Assembly: GCA_045599305.1 (NCBI GenBank)
Contig: JAZRVU010000080.1
Span: forward strand, 1 to 33,574
DNA from: SIG588 sp045599305
GTDB lineage: Bacteria > Bacillota > Clostridia > Oscillospirales > Acutalibacteraceae
Length of the DNA: 33,574 nucleotides
Direction: 5' to 3'
Below, one piece after another: positions 8,626 through 16,209 of this stretch. Below the pieces are notes generated by a model. That model did no database searches. It saw only the letters and a program-made list of their open reading frames with translations, and was not told where the DNA came from. Every line of letters begins with the position of its first letter. The stretch's first letter is position 1. The position numbers were made by a program, and so were the translations under genes.

Positions 8626-10830
8626 TTATGTATCCGAGCGCACCTTGTGCATCTCCAGCTGTGCCATCACCAAACCGTAATAAATGCCTTTCTTGCGGAT
8701 CAGTTCGTCGTGCGTGCCCATTTCGGCAATGCCGTGATTGCCCAGCACGAACAGGCGGTCGGCGTTGCGCAGAGTGGACAGGCGATGCGCAATGGCAAAG
8801 GTGGTGCGGCCGTTTGTCAGACGGTCAAGCGCCTCCTGTATCTGGAATTCCGTCTCGGTATCCAGACTGCTGGTGGCCTCATCCAGAATGAGCAGGTTGG
8901 GCTGATGCAGAATGGCGCGCGCGATCGCGATGCGCTGTCGTTCGCCGCCCGAAAGAGTGTAGCCGTGCTCGCCGACATAGGTGTCATACCCATCCGGGAA
9001 GCGCACGATGAATTCATGGGCGTTGGCCATTTTGGCGGCGCGGATGACCTCTTCTTTTGTGGCATCCGACTTGGCATACCGGATATTGTCGTAGATCGTG
9101 CCGGTGAACAGGAACGTCTCCTGCAGCACCACGCCGATCTGACTGTGCAGACTGGCTTTGGAGATCTCGCGGATATTCACACCGTCCACAAGGATCTTTC
9201 CGTCATCCGCATCATAAAGACGCATGATGAGGTTGATCAGGGTGGATTTACCCGTGCCGGAGGCGCCGACAAGGCCGATCATCTCCCCCGGCTTCACATC
9301 AAAGTTGATCTTTTCCAACACCGGTTCATAGGAACGGTAGCCGATCGTGACATTCTCGAACTGAATGTGGCCGCCGATCTCGTGCTGACAGGCCAATTCG
9401 TGCTCCGCCACCTCCGGCTCCTCGTCCAAAATGTCATAAATACGCTCCAGCGAATTGGTCAGCCGCATGAGCATACGCGGCAGACGCGTCAGCCAGCCGA
9501 GCGGGCCGTACAGCATGGAGGCGTACGCGGTAAACTGGGTCAACTGACCGATAGTCATGTGATCGGGGCCGACGCTCAACACGCTGCGGCCGCCGAAATA
9601 AAGGACGAAAAAGGTGCCGATGGTGAGCACGAAGGTCACGCACGGATACAGCGTGGCAAAGAACGTCTCGTTGCGGCGCTGCAGATCGCGGTAGCGGGCG
9701 GTGTATTTTTTGAACCGCTCGGTCTCCCGCTTTTCCTGGCCGAAGGATTTGACCACACGGATACCGGAGATGATATCCTGCAGACGGTTGTTCAACTGGT
9801 CGTTGAAACGCCATTGCTGACGCCACAGGCGCATTTCTTTTTTGTGGAACAAACGCACCAGTACCGCCGCCAGCGGCAGAAACACGATCGTCACCAGCGC
9901 CAGCCGCCAGTTCATCAGCAGCATGATCACGATCGCACCGCCCATGGTGAAGATCTGCGTGAACATTCCCGCAAACACTTCTTCCATGAACTGGCGTACC
10001 TGACCGGTATCGTCCATCACGCGGTTCATCAGTTCTCCCGTCTGCCGCTTATCCACAAAGGAAAGGGACAGCAGGTTAATCTTTTCGAACACGCGCTGAC
10101 GCAGATCACGGCTGATACGGGTGCCCAACCGGTTGCTCAGGATCGTGCGCAGCAGGTTGCAGATGATCGACACGGCACTGAGCCCGACCATGAGGGCAAA
10201 AAAGGTGATGATCTGTCCGCTGCTGCCGTGAGCGGGCACCAGTACATCGTCAATAAAATTGCGCTGCACGAATTGCCGCCCCAGAGTAATGGCGGAGGTC
10301 GCCGCCATGAATACCGTGAGCGCCGCCAGCGGCAGCATATAACTGCTGCACAGATCCCACAGACGGTGCAGTGTGCGGTTGCCGCCGCCGCATTTGGGGC
10401 AATGCTCGGTGCCGCGCAGCACCTCACCGCACTTGGGACAATACCGTTCACGCTCGGGGCTTGTCAGGATCCGGTGCTCACCGCGGCAGAACAGCGTAGC
10501 GCCGCGTGCCACATAGGAATGGCGCACGATCTGCTTCATGCTGAAGCGGCAGATAAACGACTCTTCTCCCCCGCGCTTGGCAGCCAAAAGGCCGTTGTCG
10601 ATGCCGGAAATGCAGATGATCTCGTCTGTTTCCTCAAGCGATACCGTCTGCTGCAGCACGCCGTCCGCCATGCAGAACAGGCGTGTGGCGGTCACCGCGA
10701 TCCAGCCGTCCGGGCAGAAATTCCCGTCATGGTCGAGATCGAACGGCACGCAATATTCGATTTTCTCACCGTTCAGCCGGCCGGTAAGCAGCTCCTGCTC
10801 CCGTTCCGGCAGCGTAAAGCGCAAATTCAT
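8626..10830 (-). CDS. ABC exporter (fused permease/ATPase) with N-terminal PH-like domain and zinc ribbon
   Basis: 734 aa, far longer than a standard 570-600 aa half-transporter. Order: a beta-rich cytoplasmic domain (about 1-115), a zinc ribbon with CPKC at 131-134 and CPKC at 144-147, a six-helix exporter membrane domain (about 160-450), then the ATPase. Walker A GASGTGKST is at 522-530, Q570, signature LSGGE at 626-630, Walker B LLILDE ending at E651, and H682, all canonical. The N-terminal domain resembles that of the exporter at 11376-13766; both share GEE(S/T)-aromatic-x-CRFS. It starts 15 bases after the DUF1854 gene, with GAGGG 7 bases from ATG. It probably pairs with the other exporter as a heterodimer. 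The substrate is unknown. Confidence 0.88.
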   Translation of the reverse strand: MNLRFTLPEREQELLTGRLNGEKIEYCVPFDLDHDGNFCPDGWIAVTATRLFCMADGVLQQTVSLEETDEIICISGIDNGLLAAKRGGEESFICRFSMKQIVRHSYVARGATLFCRGEHRILTSPERERYCPKCGEVLRGTEHCPKCGGGNRTLHRLWDLCSSYMLPLAALTVFMAATSAITLGRQFVQRNFIDDVLVPAHGSSGQIITFFALMVGLSAVSIICNLLRTILSNRLGTRISRDLRQRVFEKINLLSLSFVDKRQTGELMNRVMDDTGQVRQFMEEVFAGMFTQIFTMGGAIVIMLLMNWRLALVTIVFLPLAAVLVRLFHKKEMRLWRQQWRFNDQLNNRLQDIISGIRVVKSFGQEKRETERFKKYTARYRDLQRRNETFFATLYPCVTFVLTIGTFFVLYFGGRSVLSVGPDHMTIGQLTQFTAYASMLYGPLGWLTRLPRMLMRLTNSLERIYDILDEEPEVAEHELACQHEIGGHIQFENVTIGYRSYEPVLEKINFDVKPGEMIGLVGASGTGKSTLINLIMRLYDADDGKILVDGVNIREISKASLHSQIGVVLQETFLFTGTIYDNIRYAKSDATKEEVIRAAKMANAHEFIVRFPDGYDTYVGEHGYTLSGGERQRIAIARAILHQPNLLILDEATSSLDTETEFQIQEALDRLTNGRTTFAIAHRLSTLRNADRLFVLGNHGIAEMGTHDELIRKKGIYYGLVMAQLEMHKVRSDT

Positions 10831-10845
10831 GATAACACCCTCGCC

Positions 10846-11379
10846 TTAAATGAAAAGATCGAGTTTTTTGATCTCCTTAGGAGTGAGTTTATACAGATCC
10901 GGGATCTCAAACCGGTTGCCGTCCAGATCGGTGACCAAATACCGGTTGGGGCCGATGGAATAGACGCCGCCGCTCATCCGCGCCGTAAAACGGCAGCGGC
11001 CGCGGTCGGTCACCACATCCCAGTAGGAATAGCCGTATTCGGATTTGACATCGTGGATGGACAGAATCTTCGGCGAGAAATACCGCAGTTCCATCTGCTC
11101 GGTCAGCATCTTCTGCGTCTCCTGCGGCAGGTCGGTGAAGTCGATGATCAGGCCGATCTCCTTGCCGTCGTTTTCCGGCTCACGAATGGATATGTAATGC
11201 AGCGGATCGGAGTGCGGGAAGCAGCGGTGCACAGCCACCCGGTCAAAATGGCGGCCATCGTAATCCATGCTGACAAAGCCGCCGGCGGTACGGGCAAACA
11301 CGGCGTTCTCTTTGGTAATGTTATGGATATTGATAATTTCATTGACCGCCTGTTTTTCCTGTTCGATAATGTCCTTCAT
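10846..11379 (-). CDS. DUF1854 family protein between two ABC exporters
   Basis: 177-aa soluble protein of unknown function. I recognise the DUF1854 pattern: an N-terminal DGRHFDRVAVHRCFPHSDP stretch (about 41-59), a central ELRYFSPKILSIHDV, then VVTDRGRCRF and, near the C-terminus, DLDGNRFEIPDLYKL. No membrane segment, signal peptide or catalytic motif is evident. Its start codon overlaps the stop of the upstream exporter (ATGA), and the next exporter follows after 15 bases, so the three products are probably made in fixed proportion. As I recall, relatives in proteobacteria sit beside an ABC transporter in cyanophycin gene clusters; no cyanophycin genes are seen here. An accessory or regulatory subunit of the transporter is an inference. 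Confidence 0.82.
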   Translation of the reverse strand: MKDIIEQEKQAVNEIINIHNITKENAVFARTAGGFVSMDYDGRHFDRVAVHRCFPHSDPLHYISIREPENDGKEIGLIIDFTDLPQETQKMLTEQMELRYFSPKILSIHDVKSEYGYSYWDVVTDRGRCRFTARMSGGVYSIGPNRYLVTDLDGNRFEIPDLYKLTPKEIKKLDLFI

Positions 11380-13766
11380 TCTCCGATCCCCCTCATGGCC
11401 AAGGCCTTTGATTGTAATTGCAGCAATTTGAAGTAGGTGCCTTTCAGTGCCAGCAGTTCGGCATGCGTGCCTTGTTCCGTCACCTTGCCGTTATCCAGCA
11501 CGATCAGACGATCTGCATTGCGCAGTGTGGAAAGACGGTGTGCAATGGAAATGGTGGTACGGCCTTTCACCAGCTTGTCCAGCGAATCCTGAATGGCGCG
11601 TTCCGTTTCGGTGTCCACCGAGGCGGTCGCCTCGTCCAGCACCAGAATCTTCGGATCGGCCAGAATGGCACGGGCAATGGACAGCCGCTGGCGTTCACCG
11701 CCCGAAAGCTGACGGCCGCCGGTACCGATCACCGTATCGTAGCCGTCCGGCAGGCGGCAGATGAACGAATGCGCACTTGCCGCCATGGCCGCCTGCACGA
11801 TCTCTTCGCGCGAAGCATCCGGCTTGGCATAGGCGATATTTTCGGCAATGGTGCCCATGAATATGTAGGTTTCCTGGCTGACCATGGCAATGGCACCACG
11901 CAGAGATGCAAAGGAGATGTCCTTTACATTCATGTCGTCCAGCAACACCTCACCCTGATCGGGATCGTAAAGACGGGAGATCAGATTGACAAGGGTGGAT
12001 TTTCCGGCACCGGAACGCCCGACGATACCGAGCATTTCGCCCGGTTTTACATGCATGTTAATGTTTTCAAGCACCGGTTTGTTCGGCTCATAGCCGAATG
12101 TCACATCCCGCAGCTCGATCCCGCCTTGAAGATCGACCTGTAAAGCGTTATCTCTTTCCACTACTTCGGAGTTGGCGTCGATGATCTCAAACACGCGCTG
12201 GGCGGCATTCATGCTGTTCGTCCACCATTGGAACACGGAAGAGAAGAAATCCATCGGCCCCTGCATCATACCGAGGTAATTCACAAAGGTGAGCAGCTTG
12301 CCGTAGGAGAACTCACCGCCGCTGCGTGTCACGATCAGCGCACCGACGCTCCATATCAGCAGCACCGGCAGTTCCTGCCCAATACGGTAGGCGGTATTAT
12401 AGATGTTGCGGTAGTGGACGATGTTGATCTCCGAGTCGCGCAGGCGGTTGTTGGCACGTTCGAAACGGGAGACCTCGGAGTCCTCCCGCCCGAAGGCCTT
12501 GACCACGCGAGCACCGGTGAAATTGTCGTTCAAAACAGAATACAGCGTACGGGAAGTCCGCGCCCTGCGCCCGTGTGCGTGCCACATCTTCGGTATCAGG
12601 TAGTAACTGATGAAAAACAGCGGCGGCAGCAGCACCACGGCCAGAAGCCCCAGTTTCCAGTCAAGTGAAAACATGACCACGGCCGAAAAGATCAGCGTGA
12701 CCACATTGAATAGCAGATACGGCAGACCGTCGATAAAGAATCCGGTCACCTCGTTGGCATCCCCGTTGACCCGCTGCATCAGACTGCCGGTCTGGCGGCG
12801 GTTGAAGAAGCCGATCGACAACCGCTGCAGCGATTCGAACACGCTGTCCTTGATGTGGCAGACCACGCCGGGCACCATATACGCCGTCATGCGGCCGTGG
12901 ATGATCCCGGTGACCTCCTGCAGGATCTTAACACCGGCCATGCACAGCACCAAAAAGCCCAGCAGCACCACGAACTGCCCGCCGGCACCCAGTGAAGCGG
13001 CAAATTCCTCGTTCTGCCCCAGCACCTTATCATAGAGCAAAGTGCCCGAAATATAGGGCCAGATGGCATTGAACGCACTGGAGAGCAGGATGCACAGAAT
13101 CATCACTGCCAGGCGGCCTTTGTACTCTGCGAAATATTTCAGCACCCGCACAAAAACGGTGCGTTTTTCCATACACTTCGGGCACACCTGTCGCCCGGCT
13201 TCGGGATACGGCATACCGCATTTCGGACAGCAGGCCGGGCCGTCATCATCGCGGCGCCCCCGCCCTCTCCGTCCGCCGCGAGGCGGAAACGGCAGGTCGG
13301 CCGGAGCATCCTCGGGCTTTTCCTCGGGGCCGCCGGTCAAGTCCTCCAGTTCCCGCACCAGACGGGACATCTCCCGCATACGGGCGCCGGAAAAACGGCA
13401 AAGCCATGTCTCTTCGCCGTTGACCTTCACTGTCAGCAGACCGCCGACCACCTGGTTGAGCACCTTCGGCGCACTGAGCGTCTCCACCGCATAGGTATAG
13501 ACCTCGCCGATGTCCTCCGGCACCAGCAGATGCCGTGACACACCGGCACCGGAAAAGAGCATCTCGCCGCTTTCGCGCGAAACCATAAAATACAGCGTCC
13601 CGGCAGTCAGCAACAGATACATATTGCGCAGTTCACCGTCGTTGGTGATATCGGCACAGGCAAAAGCCAGCACCTCGCCGGTCTCGCCGCGTTCCTCGAG
13701 GAGCTTTTTCAGTGCACCGGGCACCTTTTCCGCCGGTGCGGCGGCATCCTTTTGATTCTTTTTCAT
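11376..13766 (-). CDS. Large ABC exporter (fused permease/ATPase) with N-terminal PH-like domain, Arg/Gly linker and zinc ribbon
   Basis: 796 aa and first gene of the operon. Order: a beta-rich cytoplasmic domain (about 25-142) ending in GEETWLCRFSGARMREMSRL; a Pro/Arg/Gly-rich linker (about 147-178); a zinc ribbon with CPKC at 180-183 and CPKC at 195-198; the exporter membrane domain (about 215-525); and the ATPase. Walker A GRSGAGKST is at 583-591, signature LSGGE at 687-691, Walker B LVLDE with E712, and H743. All catalytic motifs are canonical, unlike the pair at 16210-19879. AGAGG lies 8 bases from the ATG. No convincing own promoter is visible between it and rnpB. Its partner is probably the product of 8626-10830; the substrate is unknown. 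Confidence 0.88.
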   Translation of the reverse strand: MKKNQKDAAAPAEKVPGALKKLLEERGETGEVLAFACADITNDGELRNMYLLLTAGTLYFMVSRESGEMLFSGAGVSRHLLVPEDIGEVYTYAVETLSAPKVLNQVVGGLLTVKVNGEETWLCRFSGARMREMSRLVRELEDLTGGPEEKPEDAPADLPFPPRGGRRGRGRRDDDGPACCPKCGMPYPEAGRQVCPKCMEKRTVFVRVLKYFAEYKGRLAVMILCILLSSAFNAIWPYISGTLLYDKVLGQNEEFAASLGAGGQFVVLLGFLVLCMAGVKILQEVTGIIHGRMTAYMVPGVVCHIKDSVFESLQRLSIGFFNRRQTGSLMQRVNGDANEVTGFFIDGLPYLLFNVVTLIFSAVVMFSLDWKLGLLAVVLLPPLFFISYYLIPKMWHAHGRRARTSRTLYSVLNDNFTGARVVKAFGREDSEVSRFERANNRLRDSEINIVHYRNIYNTAYRIGQELPVLLIWSVGALIVTRSGGEFSYGKLLTFVNYLGMMQGPMDFFSSVFQWWTNSMNAAQRVFEIIDANSEVVERDNALQVDLQGGIELRDVTFGYEPNKPVLENINMHVKPGEMLGIVGRSGAGKSTLVNLISRLYDPDQGEVLLDDMNVKDISFASLRGAIAMVSQETYIFMGTIAENIAYAKPDASREEIVQAAMAASAHSFICRLPDGYDTVIGTGGRQLSGGERQRLSIARAILADPKILVLDEATASVDTETERAIQDSLDKLVKGRTTISIAHRLSTLRNADRLIVLDNGKVTEQGTHAELLALKGTYFKLLQLQSKALAMRGIGE

Positions 13767-13821
13767 TCCGATCGCCTCTTATACTACCGACAGTCTGTAT
13801 GTGCGAACGCCTGATTATCTG

Positions 13822-13848
13822 TAAAACGGCAGCCCCGAGAGGCTGCCG
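13822..13848 (-). terminator. Intrinsic terminator of rnpB
   Basis: On the minus strand CGGCAGCC (13841-13848) pairs with GGCTGCCG (13827-13834) around a 6-base loop, followed by TTTT. It lies directly after the RNase P RNA 3' end. The T run is short, so read-through into the ABC operon is possible. Confidence 0.75.
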
Positions 13849-13850
13849 CT

Positions 13851-14177
13851 GTGAGTGGGCCTGTAAGCCGAGTTCTGTCGTGAACAGTCATCTATCTCGA
13901 TCGTGTGTTGCCACACGACTCAAGCCGCCCGTCGAAGCACATCGGGCCAATGTATCGCTTCTGTCGGCGTTGCATCGGATAGGGTTTACATGGCCACACA
14001 GTCTCCTGCGTGCCGGTGAGCTCTTACCTCGCCTTTCCACCCTTACCGTAAAACGGCGGTATATCTCTGTTGCACTTTCCCTGGGGTCACCCCCGGCGGC
14101 CGTTAGCCGTTACCCTGCCCTGCGATGCTCGGACTTTCCTCATGCGCGAAGCGCACGCGACTGTTCAGCCCACTTAC
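13851..14177 (-). ncRNA. rnpB: RNase P RNA, bacterial class A
   Basis: Catalytic RNA that trims the 5' leader of tRNA precursors. On the minus strand the 5' end GTAAGTGGGCTGAACAG pairs with the 3' end GGCCCACTCAC to form P1. The universal GAGGAAAGTCC (14131-14141) follows soon after, then the GGGTAACGGC and AGGGAAAGTGCAACAGAGA segments, and near the 3' end ACAGAACTCGGCTTACAGG (about 13861-13878). The GAGGAAAGTCC region and the P8-P10 segment look like class A, not the Bacillus class B. Length is about 327 nt. Ends were chosen from P1 pairing and from the promoter 7 bases upstream, so they may be off by a few bases. Confidence 0.95.
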
Positions 14178-14183
14178 GTCGCA

Positions 14184-14212
14184 ATTCTACCACGTTTTTT
14201 CGGCAAAATCAA
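14184..14212 (-). promoter_or_regulatory. SigA-type promoter of rnpB
   Basis: On the minus strand TTGATT (14207-14212), a 17-base spacer and TAGAAT (14184-14189). The predicted start falls at about 14177, exactly where the RNase P RNA P1 helix begins. It sits just after the stop codon of the upstream methyltransferase. Confidence 0.85.
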
Positions 14213-14216
14213 CCCT

Positions 14217-15425
14217 TTATACCACTTGAAAAATGTAAAATTTCAAATAATCCGTTTCCGGCACGTTCCACAGGATCGGGTGATCGGGTGCCTGCTGCCG
14301 TGCCTCGACCTGACGCAGTGACACGGCGGCATCGGCGGCGGCATCGTGCAGCATCTCGCGAAACAATGCATCGGTCATGAAATGCGAGCAGGAGCAGGTG
14401 GCCAGATAACCGCCGCGAGGCAGCAGCTTCATCGCTTTCAGGTTGATCTCCTTATACCCGCGGATGGCATTTTTCACCGTGGCGCCGCTCTTGGTAAAGG
14501 CCGGCGGGTCGAGGATGATAAAATCATAGGGAGAGCCGCCCTTTTTATCCAGTTCCGTCAGCAGATCGAATACATCCGCACAGCAGAACTCCATGCGCTC
14601 CTGCAGTCCGTTTCGCACAGCGTTGGCCTTGGCCAGCGCCAGTGCATCGGCCGAAACATCCGCCGCGCACACCTTTTGGGCACCGGCTGCCGCGGCGTTC
14701 AGGGCAAAGGCGCCCGTGTGGGTGAAGCAATCCAGCACGGTGCGCCCTTTGGCCAGTCGTGCCACCGCCGCACGGTTGTATTTCTGATCGAGGAAATATC
14801 CCGTCTTCTGGCCGTTTATGTAATCGACGTCATAGGTGATACCGTTTTCCGTGATCGTGACATGGCCGTCACCGTCACCGAAAAAGTATCCTTTCCCCTG
14901 TGCCATCCCCTCGCGCTCACGCAGGGCGACATCATTGCGCTCGTAAAGTGCCGTGATCTCCTCCCCGCCCTCGCGCAGAATGTCGATCAGCGTGCGAAAC
15001 AGCATCGACTTGATACGATCAATACCGAGGCAGAGGACCTGCGCCACCAGCACCGGCCCGAAGCGATCAACAGTCAGCCCGGGAAAACTGTCCGCTTCAC
15101 CGAAGATCAGACGGCAGCAGGCAAAATCCACCCCCATCACCGTGCGGCGGTAATCCACCGCATAGCGCAAACGGCGTGCCCAGAATGCGTCGTCAAATGT
15201 ATCGTTCGCATTGCGTGAGATCACCCGTACACGGATCTTGGAATGGTCGTTATAAAATCCCGTGCCGAGATATTTTCCTTTTTTGGTCACCACATCACAG
15301 AGCTCACCGTTGACAGGCGTCCCCTGTGCGGCCGTGATCTCTTCGCCGTAGACCCACGGATGCCCGCCGCGGAGCGCCCGCTCCGCCTTTTCGGTGACGG
15401 TCAGCCGTGCCCATTCATGTTCCAT
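14217..15425 (-). CDS. rlmI: Class I SAM-dependent rRNA (cytosine-C5) methyltransferase, RlmI/RlmK-like
   Basis: 402 aa. Expected to methylate a cytosine of 23S rRNA (C1962 in E. coli numbering) using SAM; exact site is inferred from the family. Seen: a PUA-like N-terminal domain (about 5-75, GGHPWVYGEEI), a central domain, NGQKTGYFLDQKYNR at 204-218, the SAM-binding LDCFTHTGAFALNAA at 231-245, the acidic DVSADALALAKANA at 256-269, the motif IV DPPAF at 306-310, and TCSCSHFM with the candidate nucleophile cysteines C344/C346. The open frame extends to 15734, but the ATG at 15425 has AAGGG at the right distance and follows the stop of the XRE gene by 2 bases, and the residues upstream of it do not match the family. 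Confidence 0.9.
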   Translation of the reverse strand: MEHEWARLTVTEKAERALRGGHPWVYGEEITAAQGTPVNGELCDVVTKKGKYLGTGFYNDHSKIRVRVISRNANDTFDDAFWARRLRYAVDYRRTVMGVDFACCRLIFGEADSFPGLTVDRFGPVLVAQVLCLGIDRIKSMLFRTLIDILREGGEEITALYERNDVALREREGMAQGKGYFFGDGDGHVTITENGITYDVDYINGQKTGYFLDQKYNRAAVARLAKGRTVLDCFTHTGAFALNAAAAGAQKVCAADVSADALALAKANAVRNGLQERMEFCCADVFDLLTELDKKGGSPYDFIILDPPAFTKSGATVKNAIRGYKEINLKAMKLLPRGGYLATCSCSHFMTDALFREMLHDAAADAAVSLRQVEARQQAPDHPILWNVPETDYLKFYIFQVV

Positions 15426-15427
15426 TT

Positions 15428-16033
15428 TCAGCCCTTCTTTTTCGAGTTGCTTCGCAGGAAAAACCACCCTGCGACCAATATCTGCAGCACCGCCGCCACA
15501 ATGTAGATCCGATACACATTTGCAAGCGGCAGTGTCAGGTGGATAGCCAGTGCCACGCTCCACAAAAGCCCGCTGGAAGCGATCGCCCGCTGCCAGACGT
15601 TTCCCCACAGACAAGTGAACACCACCAGCACGATAAAGGACGGCGGCAGCGCCAGCACGAATACGAGCCATCCAGCCGTAAACTCCGGCACAAACAGCCC
15701 GAGGAAGAAAAAGCACACCACCGCGACCAGCCACACCAGGCCGACCGACAAGAGCGTGATCAGCCGCCAGCGGCGGCGCCGCTGCAGCGAAAACGGCATG
15801 TCCGGCAGCCGCGGCTGTTCGTCACCGAGCAGATCGTTCGCACTCACGCCGAACAACTCGGCTATCTGCAAAAGCACATAGACATCCGGCATTCCCTCAC
15901 CGCGCTCCCACTTGGAAACGGACTTGTCGGAATAATTCAGACGTTCTGCCACTTCGGCCTGCGTCATACCATTCAGACGGCGATATTCCGTCAGATTGTG
16001 TGCCAGCCTGCACCGCAGTTCCGGTTCGGTCAT
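15428..16033 (-). CDS. XRE-family regulator with C-terminal membrane domain
   Basis: 201 aa. Residues about 8-62 form a Cro/C1-type helix-turn-helix (LTEYRRLNGMTQAEVAERLNYSDKSVSKWERG spans 14-45), binding DNA as a likely dimer. An Arg-rich patch (84-89) is followed by four hydrophobic segments at about 91-112, 118-142, 150-170 and 173-193, ending in a Lys-rich tail. The regulator is therefore probably tethered to the membrane. The ATG has AAAGGGG 8 bases upstream. It leads the rlmI gene by 2 bases and is transcribed away from the ABC exporter pair at 16210-19879, which makes it the prime candidate regulator of that pair and of itself. The ligand is unknown. Confidence 0.88.
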   Translation of the reverse strand: MTEPELRCRLAHNLTEYRRLNGMTQAEVAERLNYSDKSVSKWERGEGMPDVYVLLQIAELFGVSANDLLGDEQPRLPDMPFSLQRRRRWRLITLLSVGLVWLVAVVCFFFLGLFVPEFTAGWLVFVLALPPSFIVLVVFTCLWGNVWQRAIASSGLLWSVALAIHLTLPLANVYRIYIVAAVLQILVAGWFFLRSNSKKKG

Positions 16034-16052
16034 GTGTGTGTCCCCTTTCGCT

Positions 16053-16096
16053 GATTTCGCATTTAAATACTATCACATTCCCTCCTGCGAAATCAA
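16053..16096 (-). promoter_or_regulatory. Promoter of the XRE-rlmI unit with flanking inverted repeat
   Basis: On the minus strand TTGATT (16091-16096), an 18-base spacer and TAGTAT (16067-16072). GATTTCGC (16053-16060) and its exact inverse GCGAAATC (16087-16094) bracket the promoter and overlap the -35 box, a layout expected for an autoregulatory operator. Confidence 0.6.
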
Positions 16097-16106
16097 CAGG
16101 AAATTG

Positions 16107-16125
16107 TAAATTTATCGCAAATTTA
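16107..16125. promoter_or_regulatory. AT-rich inverted repeat between the two divergent promoters (candidate operator)
   Basis: TAAATTT (16107-16113), spacer ATCGC, AAATTTA (16119-16125): a perfect 7-bp inverted repeat 14 bases upstream of the -35 box of the exporter pair. The TCGC-AAATTTAAA part resembles TCGC-ATTTAAA at 16057-16067, so both may be bound by the adjacent XRE protein. It might instead be an UP element. Confidence 0.4.
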
Positions 16126-16138
16126 AACGGAATACACC

Positions 16139-16167
16139 TTGCAAAAGCAGAACGACCATGATATACT
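16139..16167 (+). promoter_or_regulatory. SigA-type promoter of the ABC exporter pair
   Basis: TTGCAA (16139-16144), 17-base spacer, TATACT (16162-16167). Transcription should start near 16174, followed by the strong AAGGGAGGAAG ribosome binding site of the first exporter gene. Confidence 0.8.
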
Positions 16168-16209
16168 CAATGTGTTTATGTCTTATCCTTATAAGGGAGG
16201 AAGTTTGGC

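Noticed and set aside
8482..11436. Very long open frame on the plus strand (984 codons) opposite the ABC and DUF1854 genes
   Set aside because: Its product is His/Gln-rich without recognisable domains and lies fully antisense to genes with clear motifs. It follows from GC-rich codon bias on the other strand.
15426..15734. N-terminal extension of the RlmI-like protein
   Set aside because: This part overlaps the XRE gene out of frame and has no family similarity; the ATG at 15425 has a ribosome binding site.
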